Source: an uncultured Saprospiraceae bacterium (lineage in GTDB: Bacteria; Bacteroidota; Bacteroidia; Chitinophagales; Saprospiraceae). From it: 64,000 nucleotides of DNA. The position numbers and the translations under genes were made by a program. The DNA is taken from NCBI GenBank assembly GCA_937929945.1, contig CALFUK010000048.1, forward strand, positions 1 through 64,000, given 5' to 3'. This document shows positions 31,166 to 41,800 of this stretch, in pieces (position 1 is the stretch's first letter; every line of letters begins with the position of its first letter). The notes below the pieces were generated by a model. That model did not search any database and was not told the origin of the DNA. It saw only the letters and a list, made by a program, of their open reading frames with translations.

Positions 31166-31200
31166 TTAAGCACCTCACGAAAATGAGGTGCTTAGCTTAA
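31166..31200 (-). terminator. Hairpin after tuf
   Basis: AAGCACCTCA (31168-31177) pairs perfectly with TGAGGTGCTT (31184-31193) across a 6-nt loop, 27 bp past the tuf stop. The following minus-strand sequence is only moderately T-rich, so it may be a partial terminator or a processing site that sets the high tuf level apart from secE. Confidence 0.65.
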
Positions 31201-31226
31201 TAGTATTTATGTCTAAAATTGAAACT

Positions 31227-32423
31227 TTATTCAATTATCTCAGTCACTTGACCTGCACCTACAGTTCTACCACCCTCTCTAATCGCAAATCGTAAACCTT
31301 TCTCCATCGCAATAGGATTGATCAGCTTCACGACTAATGATACATTGTCACCAGGCATAACCATCTCTACTCCATCAGGAAGACTTACATCACCAGTGAC
31401 ATCTGTCGTTCTGAAATAAAACTGAGGTCTGTATCCGTTGAAGAATGGAGTGTGACGTCCACCTTCATCTTTACCAAGTACGTATACTTCACACTTGAAG
31501 TGAGAGTGAGGTGTAACTGAGCCAGGCTTCACGATAACCATACCTCTCTTGATATCAGTCTTCTCGATACCTCTAAGTAGGATACCAGCGTTATCACCAG
31601 CTTCTCCTCTCTCTAATATCTTTCTGAACATCTCAACTCCTGTGACAGTAGAAGTCAGTGGCTTTTCGTCAGCAGCCTGCATTCCTACGATCTCTACAGG
31701 ATCACCAGTATTGATGACACCTCTTTCGATTCTACCAGTCGCTACAGTACCTCTACCTGTGATTGAGAATACATCCTCAATAGGCATAAGGAAATCTTTA
31801 TCGACATCTCTTACTGGCTCAGGGATTTCTGAATCCACAGCAGCCATAAGCTCCATGATTTTGTCCTTAGCACCTTGGTCTCCTTCTAATGCTTTAAGCG
31901 CAGAACCTTGGATGATTTTAGAGTTATCACCATCGAACTCATATTGCTCGAGTAGCTCTCTAACTTCCATCTCTACTAGTTCTAACATCTCCTCATCATC
32001 TACAAGGTCTACCTTGTTCATGAATACGACGATCTTAGGAACACCTACCTGACGACATAATAAGATGTGTTCTCTTGTCTGAGGCATTGGGCCATCAGTG
32101 GCAGCGACAACGAGTATCGCACCGTCCATCTGAGCAGCACCCGTCACCATATTCTTTACATAATCCGCGTGACCAGGACAATCAACGTGAGCATAGTGTC
32201 TATTCTCCGTTTCATATTCAACGTGGGCTGTATTAATGGTGATACCTCTTTCTTTTTCTTCAGGGGCACCATCAATATCATCATAAGCTTTTTTCTCAGA
32301 TAAACCAGCGTCTGCCAGTACACTAGTTATTGCTGCTGTAAGTGTCGTCTTGCCGTGGTCTACGTGACCTATCGTACCAATGTTTACGTGCGGCTTGTTA
32401 CGTTGAAACGTTTCCTTGGCCAT
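31227..32423 (-). CDS. tuf: Elongation factor Tu
   Basis: A 398-residue EF-Tu with P-loop '[10 protein letters not shown]' (about residues 19-28), '[12 protein letters not shown]' (about 81-92) and 'NKVD' (about 136-139), then domains 2 and 3. It delivers aminoacyl-tRNA to the ribosome. It is preceded by four tRNA genes and followed by tRNA-Trp, secE and nusG, the same order as the E. coli thrU-tyrU-glyT-thrT-tufB region. Confidence 0.99.
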   Translation of the reverse strand: MAKETFQRNKPHVNIGTIGHVDHGKTTLTAAITSVLADAGLSEKKAYDDIDGAPEEKERGITINTAHVEYETENRHYAHVDCPGHADYVKNMVTGAAQMDGAILVVAATDGPMPQTREHILLCRQVGVPKIVVFMNKVDLVDDEEMLELVEMEVRELLEQYEFDGDNSKIIQGSALKALEGDQGAKDKIMELMAAVDSEIPEPVRDVDKDFLMPIEDVFSITGRGTVATGRIERGVINTGDPVEIVGMQAADEKPLTSTVTGVEMFRKILERGEAGDNAGILLRGIEKTDIKRGMVIVKPGSVTPHSHFKCEVYVLGKDEGGRHTPFFNGYRPQFYFRTTDVTGDVSLPDGVEMVMPGDNVSLVVKLINPIAMEKGLRFAIREGGRTVGAGQVTEIIE

Positions 32424-32578
32424 TTAAATAAGTTTTTAATTCGTTAAATAAATTATAATCTAAAAGTATTTCGATTCAATAGTGCAAAATCGCCAGTGCG
32501 AAATTGATAAGCTATAAGGTCTGACAAATACGATCAATGACCCTATATTTTTTCATTCTTCAATGAATTGTTTAGTAG

Positions 32579-32650
<72 letters not shown>

Positions 32651-32708
32651 TTATGACAATTAAGCTGAAGATGTATTTCTTTTGTGAAAATGAGTTAAAA
32701 CTAAATTG

Positions 32709-32781
32709 AGCGGGAGACGAGACTCGAACCCGCGACCCTCAGCTTGGAAGGCTGATGCTCTACCAACTGAGCTACTCCCGC
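32709..32781 (-). tRNA. tRNA-Gly (TCC)
   Basis: A 73-nt cloverleaf with acceptor GCGGGAG/CTCCCGC, discriminator T, T arm GGGTTCGAGTCTC and anticodon loop CTTCCAA. Confidence 0.96.
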
Positions 32782-32843
32782 AAAAAATGTAAACCTTAGT
32801 TTCATTTCAATATTCAATGCCATAAGAATCCCCAATAAATTTG

Positions 32844-32926
32844 TGGGGGTGATAGGAATCGAACCTATTCAGTCGTAGACACCAGATTTACAGTCTGGCC
32901 CGGCTCTCCAACTCCGGCGCACCCCC
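32844..32926 (-). tRNA. tRNA-Tyr (GTA)
   Basis: An 83-nt class II tRNA with acceptor GGGGGTG, discriminator A, a long variable arm (GTGTCTACGACTGAA region) and anticodon loop CTGTAAA. Confidence 0.96.
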
Positions 32927-32957
32927 TTCAAATTATTTCGATTCTTCTCTTATTCAG

Positions 32958-33031
32958 AGCCGATGGAGGGATTCGAACCCCCGACCCGCTGATTACAAAT
33001 CAGCTGCTCTGGCCAACTGAGCTACATCGGC
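32958..33031 (-). tRNA. tRNA-Thr (TGT)
   Basis: A 74-nt cloverleaf with acceptor GCCGATG/CATCGGC, discriminator T, T arm GGGTTCGAATCCC and anticodon loop TTTGTAA. It is the first transcribed gene of the tRNA-tuf cluster. Confidence 0.96.
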
Positions 33032-33071
33032 ATCTCATTTCACGTATTCGGGGACTTTTCCCAAAAGACTG

Positions 33072-33079
33072 CAAAAATA
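33072..33079 (-). promoter_or_regulatory. -7 box for the tRNA-tuf cluster
   Basis: The minus strand reads TATTTTTG, an exact TAnnTTTG match, 40 bp upstream of the first tRNA base and after the xerC stop. The -33 region has only a weak match (TGTT). Confidence 0.55.
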
Positions 33080-33115
33080 TAACTTTTAAATGAATTAGAA
33101 AACAGTAATTTCAAT

Positions 33116-34006
33116 TTATTTTTCAGAACGTGGATGTGCCCGTTTATGGGCCTTTTTTAGGCGTTCTACGCTGTTATGGGTGTAAATCTGGGTCGCAGCA
33201 AGACTCGAATGGCCTAAAAGTGCTTTGATTGCGTTCAGCTCAGCTCCATGATTTGATAGATGAGTGGCGAAACTATGGCGCAAAATGTGAGGACTTTTTT
33301 TGTCATTACTAGTGATCAAGCCCAAATAGTGAGTCACTTTATTATACACATACTTCGGATACATGACCTTCGCTTTGTCCGTCAGTAAGAAAGCAGGGTG
33401 AGTTTCGGTCTCGAATTCTTCATCTCGAGCAGTCAAATAATCACGACAAATCTGGAGCAAATTATCCTGTAAAGGGATCATTCTCTGCTTATTCCCCTTT
33501 CCTGTCACCTTCAAAGTCTTATTAGAAAAGTCGATATCAGCATCCTGAATGGAAATTAACTCTGCACGCCTGATACCTGTCCGATATAATATCTCGATTA
33601 TCGTATAGTCTCGAATGCCCGAAAAATCTTGAGTAAACAAGTCAGCCGTCAGCAGTACATTCATATTCTCCTCTCTGACGAAGCTTGGCAGCCGTTTCTT
33701 CAGCTTTGGAGCTACGACGCGACTCATTGGGCTATGCTGGACATTGCCCTTCCGCTTGTGGTATTTAAAGAATGATTTAAGGCTGGATATTTTACGATTG
33801 ATGCTCTTAGCCCCAATGCCATTCTGAGACATGTGGACGATCCACGACCTGACATGGATGTGAGTGCTCAGTAGAATGTCGTCAAGCTCATACTGCAGCT
33901 GGCAGTACTGTCTGTACTGATTCAGATCATTCTCGTAGGATGTGATGGTATGCTTAGAATATCTCCGCTCGTGAGTGATGTAGTCTAAGAAGGATTCGAT
34001 ATTCAT
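33116..34006 (-). CDS. xerC: Tyrosine recombinase, XerC-like
   Basis: A 296-residue recombinase with an N-terminal SAM-like core-binding domain (about 1-85) and a C-terminal catalytic domain. The catalytic residues are visible: Arg in 'YRTGIRRAELIS' (near 150), Lys in 'VTGKGNKQR' (near 173), 'HILRHSFATHL' (near 243), 'LLGHSSLAATQIYTH' with the last His and the nucleophile Tyr (near 265-277). The size and the position next to the tRNA-tuf cluster fit the housekeeping dimer-resolution XerC/XerD of Bacteroidota rather than a mobile integrase. C versus D cannot be separated by eye. Confidence 0.87.
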   Translation of the reverse strand: MNIESFLDYITHERRYSKHTITSYENDLNQYRQYCQLQYELDDILLSTHIHVRSWIVHMSQNGIGAKSINRKISSLKSFFKYHKRKGNVQHSPMSRVVAPKLKKRLPSFVREENMNVLLTADLFTQDFSGIRDYTIIEILYRTGIRRAELISIQDADIDFSNKTLKVTGKGNKQRMIPLQDNLLQICRDYLTARDEEFETETHPAFLLTDKAKVMYPKYVYNKVTHYLGLITSNDKKSPHILRHSFATHLSNHGAELNAIKALLGHSSLAATQIYTHNSVERLKKAHKRAHPRSEK

Positions 34007-34122
34007 ATTATAAAAATACGTAATATGATAAACATATTCTTCATAATCTTTTTTGGTTCGGGATATGCTACCTGATTCATAAGATCAAGCTGACTCATGT
34101 GGCAGTACGACTAATGGGACGA

Positions 34123-35796
34123 TTACAATTTTATAAATTTAGAGACTGCTGTTTGCTCAATTCCCAGCTTCAGCCAATATAATCCTGGATGTAGTTCTGA
34201 GACATCGAGAGTGTTGATCCCTGCGACTGCCTCAGACTGCATGACAGTACGTCCATGCATATCTATCAGATGTAGCTGCACAGCTTGTTCATTGTTTTCT
34301 ATATATAGACTATGCTGTGTAGCTGTCGGATACACGATTATATCGTGGCTTCCCACTTGAGTCTCATTCGTCGTCGTCAGGGTACAGAAAGCGATGTTTG
34401 GATTGATTTCGATATAGGATTCTGTGTCGGTATCCACATTGGAGAATGGCGGATAATCTAAGGGGTATCGCTCACACCTGAATGTAATGTTGTCCACGAT
34501 GGACAGCTCTGCCCCTTGCTCTACCATTCGTCCACTTTTCAGTGGGACTAAATATTCCCATACTAGCTCATCTTCTGGAGTGAGTTCAAATAAATAGCCC
34601 CATCGACCCGAGCAGATTAGGGCATTCCCATTGTCTAAGATTTGAGCACCTGAAAGCGCACTGGATGATGCACGTATGTTTGACCCAAAATCATAGGTCT
34701 TAGTGAATTCCGCTGGTAAATAGCTCCCTTGATCACTGACTGAAAAATCACCGTCATCTGTTAGCGAAGGCATAGTCAGGACATTGACCGTGGATGTAGA
34801 ATTTGTCACACGGTTATTATACAGAGATATCATACTGCAGGCATCATCATCTTCACTGGAAGTACAGTCAGTCCATTTTGCGTCATGTTGAAAAAATAAA
34901 AATTGTGTGCTATCAGTCGGATTATAGGCCTTCGCATTTCCCCATCTCCACAGTAGGTCACCTCCTTTACCATATATACCTCCCGTATGACTCCGAGCTT
35001 CTTCAGTGGTGGTACTGTGGTCGATGACCCACAGCTCATTGAAATACGGGACGCTCAAGAGAATTTGATCAGTCACTGGATTATAATCTATCGAGTTAAT
35101 ATGAAGCCAGTCTGGATGTCCATTGTGCTCGTCATAATTAAAGTCTATCAGTTCTGGATGATCTGATGGCACGCCAAAATTTTCGGCTCGCTCTGAGTAG
35201 TCTTGGATCAAGTGATCGATGGCATGCCACTCCCACACAATAGAATCAAGCTCTATATCCCACTCTAATATCATATCAGGCCATAACTCATCGCTGGCGA
35301 GCGTAGAACTATCTCGACCCATTGCGATTGCTTCTGCATCACTGAGACGCTCCCACGCGATCATAAGTACATTTCCATTAGGTAGTGGCGCTACATCGTG
35401 ATGAAGGCGCGCATTTTCGGTATTAAGAGCAAATGAATGGAGTAATTCATTGTCCCACGATAAGACCTCTACCATGCCACCAGCTCCACCTGCCCAAATT
35501 GGGTCATTAGGTCCATTTTGAGTTCTCTTACATTTGATCAGATTTCCGTTCTCCAGTAGATAGACACTGTTGCCAGGCCTAAATTCTTCTGAGTCCGTCC
35601 ATTCATGTATGATTGCTCCACACTTATCTAATAGGTATACACTTGACTGATTATGGGGATAGATGAGGGTGTACCCTTCTACAGATTTATCCGGATCAAA
35701 TGAAAGTAGCCCTACGGTATTAGCTTGAGCAAAGGTGCCCTGAATACTCCAGCATATGATAGCGATCAATAGCAATAGTTCAGAAGACTTTATCAT
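34123..35796 (-). CDS. Secreted arylsulfotransferase-like protein with T9SS type A sorting domain
   Basis: A 557-residue protein with a signal peptide (about 1-23, ending 'GTFAQA') and a six-bladed beta-propeller of the arylsulfotransferase (ASST) family. Diagnostic blocks are 'GYTLIYPHNQSSVYLLD', 'ARLHHDVAPLPNGNVLMI' (about residues 130-147), 'EWHAIDHL' and 'HPDWLHINSIDYN', and 'FFQHDAKWT' (about 300). The His of these blocks correspond to the family's active-site region. The final roughly 80 residues ('VYPTATQHSLYIENN', 'LIDMHGRTVM', 'LHPGLYWLKL') are a type A sorting domain. Many Bacteroidota members may not be active sulfotransferases, so the activity is uncertain. A TATGTTTG -7 box lies at 35848..35841. 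Confidence 0.85.
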   Translation of the reverse strand: MIKSSELLLLIAIICWSIQGTFAQANTVGLLSFDPDKSVEGYTLIYPHNQSSVYLLDKCGAIIHEWTDSEEFRPGNSVYLLENGNLIKCKRTQNGPNDPIWAGGAGGMVEVLSWDNELLHSFALNTENARLHHDVAPLPNGNVLMIAWERLSDAEAIAMGRDSSTLASDELWPDMILEWDIELDSIVWEWHAIDHLIQDYSERAENFGVPSDHPELIDFNYDEHNGHPDWLHINSIDYNPVTDQILLSVPYFNELWVIDHSTTTEEARSHTGGIYGKGGDLLWRWGNAKAYNPTDSTQFLFFQHDAKWTDCTSSEDDDACSMISLYNNRVTNSTSTVNVLTMPSLTDDGDFSVSDQGSYLPAEFTKTYDFGSNIRASSSALSGAQILDNGNALICSGRWGYLFELTPEDELVWEYLVPLKSGRMVEQGAELSIVDNITFRCERYPLDYPPFSNVDTDTESYIEINPNIAFCTLTTTNETQVGSHDIIVYPTATQHSLYIENNEQAVQLHLIDMHGRTVMQSEAVAGINTLDVSELHPGLYWLKLGIEQTAVSKFIKL

Positions 35797-36107
35797 GGTT
35801 GTATTATGAATAAAATTTATCTACGTACAGATGATTAAGACAAACATAGAGTGCTTAAACTTAAAAAAATATTATCGGTCATTCCGTCCTGAGCTATATA
35901 AGAAGTGAAATACTGTGATAAGACGCATCAATGACGCAGATAACTACGACAAGCAAAAGTGGATGATGAAACGGAGTTATGCTGATAGTCATTCAGATCT
36001 AAAATTTGAACTTCAGAAAACCCTTTGGGGTGATTGGCAAATATCGAAAGGCCATTTTCTTAGCTACACTATTGGCAGCAGTATTACCTCAGTATTCTAC
36101 CAATGTA
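35797..36107. other. Intergenic region
   Basis: It holds a TATGTTTG -7 box (minus, 35841-35848) for the arylsulfotransferase-like gene. An open frame at 35915-36130 runs into the next terminator and has no protein-like features. I see no RNA gene. Confidence 0.45.
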
Positions 36108-36141
36108 AAAAGCCATGCTCAATTAATTGAACATGGCTTTA
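36108..36141 (-). terminator. Terminator of the SusCD operon 2
   Basis: AAAGCCATGCTCAATT and AATTGAACATGGCTTT form a long, near-perfect palindrome with one C-A mismatch, 28 bp past the stop of the downstream lipoprotein gene, with T residues on the minus strand. Confidence 0.88.
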
Positions 36142-36168
36142 CTAATTTTATATAAATCTATATTTATA

Positions 36169-37086
36169 TTATTCCGCTAAGGTGAATGGTACACCGCCTG
36201 GGAATGTAATGGTGCTGTTACCAGATTCACCATATGTATTTACCCAATTCAGTATCCACTTATCACCTTCTATTCTGGTGTCAAAAGTCCATGTGTCACC
36301 GTAGTTATCTACTAATCCAGTAAATGAGACGATACTACACTCTTCCTTAAAGCCTAAGACTCCCCAGTTAGAACCAGCACCACCATAGCATACACCATAG
36401 GCTCCATGAGACCAATCAGCGAATCCGTAACTCACACCACCAGTAGATACGATCGAAGTCGTACCAGTAGCAGTACTACCATTACACCAAACATCAGTCG
36501 TCACGACCTCGTAGTCTCCAGCTAATGATGTAGGACAAGTCGCATTCAGATCAAAAGCAAAGTGCCCTTGGAATGCAGATCCGTTAACAGCAGCTGATGA
36601 ATTACCCGCTCTAAATGAGCTACCATCATTAAGCACGACCTCTCCGTCGATTTGGAAGACATCACCTAATGCCAGATCAGCTTCTGTGTATCCAAATGCA
36701 GCCAAAAGGTCAGTTAGCTTAATCTCAATATTATCCAGCGCTTTGAATCCTGTAGGTCCTTCAGTAAACTCACTTGCTGGAATAGATCTAAATCTAACTG
36801 GTCCAGCAGACTGATCACCATTACCTGGAGTGTTATCATCAAAATTTACATCGATATTGTATTCAGCTACGAGATCTCCTTCTTCCAAGTCTACGAACTC
36901 TACTGAATAGTTATAGGCTGCGCCAGGAATATTAGAAAGATCCAAGATTCTTGAGCCTTCGTCAATTAGCTTGACATAAGCACCTTTACCTGACTGATCA
37001 AAAGTCAAGATAGGCTGCTTATTCTCATCCGCACATGATGCCAGGAGAAAAGCAAAGCCAATTAGTATATATATTATATTCTTCAT
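36169..37086 (-). CDS. SusCD-associated outer-membrane lipoprotein of unknown type
   Basis: A 305-residue lipoprotein: signal peptide with lipobox 'LLASC' (Cys at residue 18). The rest is beta-rich with a first Ig-like half (about 25-150) and a second half (about 170-305) that contains four spaced Cys, including 'DVWCNGST', 'GVCYGG' and 'EECSIV'. It is third in the operon susC-susD-this, 21 bp after susD, the place often held by SusE/SusF-like surface glycan-binding proteins. I see no specific family match, so SusE-like is an inference from position and lipoprotein nature. Confidence 0.8.
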   Translation of the reverse strand: MKNIIYILIGFAFLLASCADENKQPILTFDQSGKGAYVKLIDEGSRILDLSNIPGAAYNYSVEFVDLEEGDLVAEYNIDVNFDDNTPGNGDQSAGPVRFRSIPASEFTEGPTGFKALDNIEIKLTDLLAAFGYTEADLALGDVFQIDGEVVLNDGSSFRAGNSSAAVNGSAFQGHFAFDLNATCPTSLAGDYEVVTTDVWCNGSTATGTTSIVSTGGVSYGFADWSHGAYGVCYGGAGSNWGVLGFKEECSIVSFTGLVDNYGDTWTFDTRIEGDKWILNWVNTYGESGNSTITFPGGVPFTLAE

Positions 37087-37107
37087 TTCAATTTATTAAT
37101 TTAAAGA

Positions 37108-38820
37108 TTAACGTAATGTGGCTGAACTATTATCCCAGAAAGTAGGCGTACTTAAGTCTGCCTTTTGTGTCACGTTACCATTTCTGTTAACGAATACTGC
37201 TGGATATAAGAGCGTACGTGGAAAACCTTCGTTACCAGTGATAATGGTTTGATTATCTACACCTGGCTGAATGTTACTTGGTAATCCAGTCCTTCTGTAC
37301 ATATTAAAGAACTCTCCACCATTACCCCACATTGCGATCATAGCTTCTTTCACGACGACATCAAGCTTGTCACCTGCATCATATCGTGCGAGAACGACAT
37401 CAACATACTCATCGACATCACTGTCTGAAGGCCAAAATCTGTCTCTCAAGTTAATGTCACCATCTCGACCTTCTCTGGTAGAATTGATATTGGCAGCGTC
37501 AATTGATTCTAAACTCAAGGCTTTAGCTATAGAAGCTCTAACACCACTCTCCAAAAGAGCTCTGGCATCTTCGCCAGAATTAGCCGTAAGAGCTGCTTCT
37601 GCTCTCATAAAGTCCACAAAAGACGAGAGTAAGATAGGCTGGATACCTTGACCCAGACCACCAGTCGTACCATTTGATTGGGAGAATTCGAAGAAGTCAC
37701 CATCCCAGCGGCCACCGCCTGGATAGAGTCCATAGACAGTTCTGACAGGCCCATCTGGTGGTATACCTGATCCATTACCATGATCTCTACCATACCAGCC
37801 ATTAGGAGATGCCGTACAATAAGGTAGATTAGCATCTACATCCTCATAATGATCCGGATATAAATCAGTAGGTAGATCAGATAAGTGACATGAATAAACT
37901 TCTAAGTCTTGCGTATTAGAATTATCAACTTGTCGGTAGAAATACAGTCTTGTACGAGGATCTTGCACTTCTTTTTCACAACATAGTGACCATAAGAAAT
38001 AGTTACTAATGTAAGGAGCATCCGCTGCTTCGTAAGCTAAAGTATAATATGGGTGACGTGAATTCGGGTTCACCCTATTATTACCATATCTAAACACTAA
38101 GTCCTCTTCTGGTGTATCAATAATGTTAGCACTACTAACTATTGCTGCAATCTTGCTACCAGCAGCACCATCAACTAATCTTGTATTATTATACAATTTG
38201 ATTTTAATCGAGTTAGCCGCTGCGATCCACTTCTCCTTATCGCCACCGTAGTATAGATCACTGGAAGGAGCTCCTGCATTCGTGCTAGTCAATTGAGCAA
38301 TCGCTTCGTCTAATAAGGCTTCAGCTGCTGCATACACTGATGCACCATCATCCAACTTAGGTGAAATCACATCAGTACCCTGACCAGCTTCTGAAAATGG
38401 AACATCTCCAAATAGGTCAACCAGCATCATCATGGAGTACGCCTTCATGATTTTAGCTGATCCTGCGTGAATGTCAAAGCCATTAGCGGCTGATAAATCA
38501 AGAAGAACATCAATGTCAGGGAACAGCGTAGAGTATGCACCTAACCATGCGCCATTTCCAACATTCTCGCCCATAGCATTCAGGTAGGTAAATGCACCAA
38601 GGTCCATTTGCCTTACTAATCCTGATGTATTGAAATCCAGAGTAGACACAATATTTCTAAATGTTAATTGAACATTAGTGTAGACAAAGTCAATACCCGC
38701 ATTTTCCGGAGTAACAACATTTGGGTTCACTAAGAATTCATCGAGTTCTACTAAATCACTACAAGCTGTAGTGAATGCGAAACACGCAAGTAGAATATAT
38801 AATTTTGTTATTTTCTTCAT
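37108..38820 (-). CDS. SusD/RagB-family nutrient-binding lipoprotein (SusD-like_2 type)
   Basis: A 570-residue lipoprotein with lipobox 'FAFTTAC' (Cys near residue 20). The helical TPR-like SusD fold is indicated by 'AGSAKIMKAYSMMMLVDLFGDVPFSEA' in part (about 120-146), 'SVYAAAEALLDEAIAQL' and 'KEKWIAAANSIKIKLYNNTRL' in part; these are typical of the SusD-like_2 subfamily. It caps the SusC barrel and binds the substrate outside. It lies 28 bp after its SusC partner and 21 bp before the third lipoprotein gene. Confidence 0.93.
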   Translation of the reverse strand: MKKITKLYILLACFAFTTACSDLVELDEFLVNPNVVTPENAGIDFVYTNVQLTFRNIVSTLDFNTSGLVRQMDLGAFTYLNAMGENVGNGAWLGAYSTLFPDIDVLLDLSAANGFDIHAGSAKIMKAYSMMMLVDLFGDVPFSEAGQGTDVISPKLDDGASVYAAAEALLDEAIAQLTSTNAGAPSSDLYYGGDKEKWIAAANSIKIKLYNNTRLVDGAAGSKIAAIVSSANIIDTPEEDLVFRYGNNRVNPNSRHPYYTLAYEAADAPYISNYFLWSLCCEKEVQDPRTRLYFYRQVDNSNTQDLEVYSCHLSDLPTDLYPDHYEDVDANLPYCTASPNGWYGRDHGNGSGIPPDGPVRTVYGLYPGGGRWDGDFFEFSQSNGTTGGLGQGIQPILLSSFVDFMRAEAALTANSGEDARALLESGVRASIAKALSLESIDAANINSTREGRDGDINLRDRFWPSDSDVDEYVDVVLARYDAGDKLDVVVKEAMIAMWGNGGEFFNMYRRTGLPSNIQPGVDNQTIITGNEGFPRTLLYPAVFVNRNGNVTQKADLSTPTFWDNSSATLR

Positions 38821-38848
38821 TTCTAAGAAATTTTTTAAATCAGTTTGA

Positions 38849-41800
38849 TTAGAATGTCAAGTTAAGAGTAAGACCCATCTTCTTAGAAGTAGGAGCGGTT
38901 CTGAAGTCAAAACCTCTACCATTACCTACACCTACAGATAATACTTCTGGATCGAAGTTAGTACCCGCTGGAAAGTTAGGAGCTCTGAAGAATAAGTTCT
39001 CACCTGCTAAGGTTAACCCAGCAGAACCAAAAGGCGTATTCTCTAATAATTTCTTAGGAAGTGCGTATGAAAGTGAGACCTCTCTCAATCTCACGACTGT
39101 TCCGTCAAAAATACCACCCTCATTCGCAAAGAAATAAGCATTAAAGAAGACATCACCTATGTAAGCCTGAACATCATTAGGTGTCGTGCCATCTCCTGAC
39201 TTTACACCTGGAACAACGATAGGTAAGAATCGATTGACATCTGTATCAACAGTATTACCCCTTGCTAAAAGTGATTGAATGGTAGAAGAGAAAATATCTC
39301 CACCATCAATGTATTGCCATTGGAAACCAAATGACAAGCCTTTATAAGAGAAATTGTTAATCCAGTTAGCAGTGTAATTAGGGTTAGGATTTCCTATGAT
39401 TTCAATACCAGAACCTGGTACATATCTACCATCAGAAGCGACTAACAGTTCACCATTATCATTCTTGGTGAAAGATGTACCCTGGATAACACCATACTGC
39501 TCTCCTGGGATAGCATAGTTACCAAGACCCCCACCGAATCCCTCGATTTGGATCTGATCTACACCTTCGAAAATAGAATTGACTTCACTGATATTCTTTG
39601 TGAAATTAAGAGTGAAATCCCATCCAAAATCACCTCTAAAAGGTGTGATGTTAAGACCTAATTCGATTCCATTATTCTCCAGCTCAGCAGCATTTACAGT
39701 GGTATTGGTAAATCCTGTAGATGGATCCAGATCTAAATCGATGATCAAATCAGAAGATATCTTATTATATAAGGATAAATCGATTCCGATTCTGTTATCA
39801 AGTAATCTTGCTTCTAATCCAAATTCTAATTCTCTGTGCTTTTCTGCAGCTAGGTTTCTGTTTCCTAATCTACTTGATACACTATTAATGTTAAGACCAT
39901 TTCCACCAGCTGGTACGAATACATTAGTTGTCGTGTTCAATGTATTACGAGTCTGGTAAGGATCTGGATAACCAGCAGATGTACCGTAACCGACTCTCAT
40001 TTTCAAGTAGTTAAGTACATTGTTATTTTGAAGGCTTGGTATTGCTTCAGTAGGTATGAACGAGACAGATGCAGATGGATAGAATACTGATCTATTCTCA
40101 GGCTCCAATGTAGAAGTCCAGTCATTTCTTCCTTGCAGGTTGACATAGAAGAAATTTCTAAAACCTAAAGTAGCTGTCGTGTAAGCTCCAATCGTATTCT
40201 CTTCAAATCTATTTGAGAATGCAATGTGATCTATGAAGTTATTATTTGTAAATAACCCATAAACAAACTGATTTGTACTGCTTGTGAACGTGCCTTCTGA
40301 AGACTCTTTTCTGAAGTTAGCTCCTACTGTCACGTCAAAGCTCATGTCTTCATTAAGCTGATCTTGGTAAGTCAAGTTAATCACGTGATCAGCAGTCTTA
40401 GCTAAAGTCTGGCCTACCTGTCTGTTACCATCTGGATTTCTTGGTCCACCTTTATTAGTCTCTCTTAAATCACTTTCTGAATACTGATCGACACCGGTTC
40501 TGTACATTAAACCTAATTTGTCAGTCAGCTGATAGTCTACAGTGATTGATCCAAAGAATCTCTTAATGTCTTCATAATCTGCTGTGTTGTGCAGGGTCCA
40601 TAGCGGATTTTGAATCGCACCACCTCTTCTGTAGTAGATATTAGAGCCATCAATCGGTGATTGATAAGGCAGATTCATTAGATCAACTGATCTTGGTGTG
40701 AACAATACAGCTGCGAATAATCCTTCGCCGTCACCACCAAACGCAGGACCTGCGGGAGGTATTCTACTTTCAGACTCGATGTAATTAAATGAGCCTCTGA
40801 TTCCGATGCCATTGCTGAGCTTAGTCGCTCCACCAAGACCGAAATTGTGCTTTCTCAAATAGTTACTCGCTCCACCGTCTCCTAAGAAAGAGTTAGGCTC
40901 TGCATCAAGCGGCAGTGTAAATCCTTCATCAGACAAGTAGCTATAAGATGCTGAGAATGAGTTTCCATTCCCTAAATTATTAGATACTGAGATAGAGGTA
41001 TTACTTGTCAGACCCTGTCCGAAAAAGTTTTCAACACTTTCGTAAGGCTGATATGGGTATCGTGCACCAATAAATTCTGGTACATCATCATTGTACTGAC
41101 CTTGATCCAATGGGTGAGTGATGATCACTTGGCCATTCTCTTCTCCTTGGTATGAACCAGGGTAGTTAGCAGGATTCGTGTTAGCGAATGCTGGTCCCCA
41201 GTTAGAGAAGAACCATCCAAAACTTCCTGAGAATCCGTTACCGTAAGTATTCTGGTATTCTGGAAGGTTAGCTACCTCAGTGGTAGATAAGTTTTGGGAG
41301 ACTGATACTTCAAAGCCTTTGTCTGTGTCAGCGCCAGCAGTACCATTTTTAGTGGTTACTAAGACAACACCATTTCTACCAGCTTCTCCATATAATACGG
41401 TAGCTGAAAGACCTTTAAGTATTGAAATCTCTGCAATCGTGTTTGGATCTAAATCCAAGAAACGACTGGATGAGGTAGATCCACCTGTAGCGAATCCTCT
41501 GTCAGATGATCCTTCAATATTGAAAGGAACACCATCGACGACAAATAAAGGCTGATTCGTACCCGTAATGGAAGAATAGCCTCTAATGATGACACTGGTA
41601 CCTGTACCTGCCATTCCTGAAGTCTGTGTGATATCGACACCTGTCGCCTTACCACGTAGAATTCTGGCAACGTCAGCCTCAGAGCGACCCTGGACTTCAT
41701 CACTGGCAATGGTAGATACACCATAACCTAATGCCTTTTTTTCTCTTTTGATACCGAGACCGGTAACGACGATCTCATCTAACATTTCACCTTCGGATAG

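Noticed and set aside
31549-32052. Long open frame opposite tuf (167 codons)
   Set aside because: It is Ser-rich and mirrors the tuf codons, a common artefact opposite highly expressed genes; the same applies to the many frames opposite rpoB and rpoC.
33116-34006. XerC-like gene as the integrase of a mobile element inserted at the tRNA genes
   Set aside because: No direct repeat of a tRNA end, no cargo of foreign type and no composition shift is seen; size and place fit the housekeeping recombinase.
35915-36130. 71-codon open frame on the plus strand
   Set aside because: It runs into the terminator stem at 36108-36141, and the translated sequence has no recognisable features.
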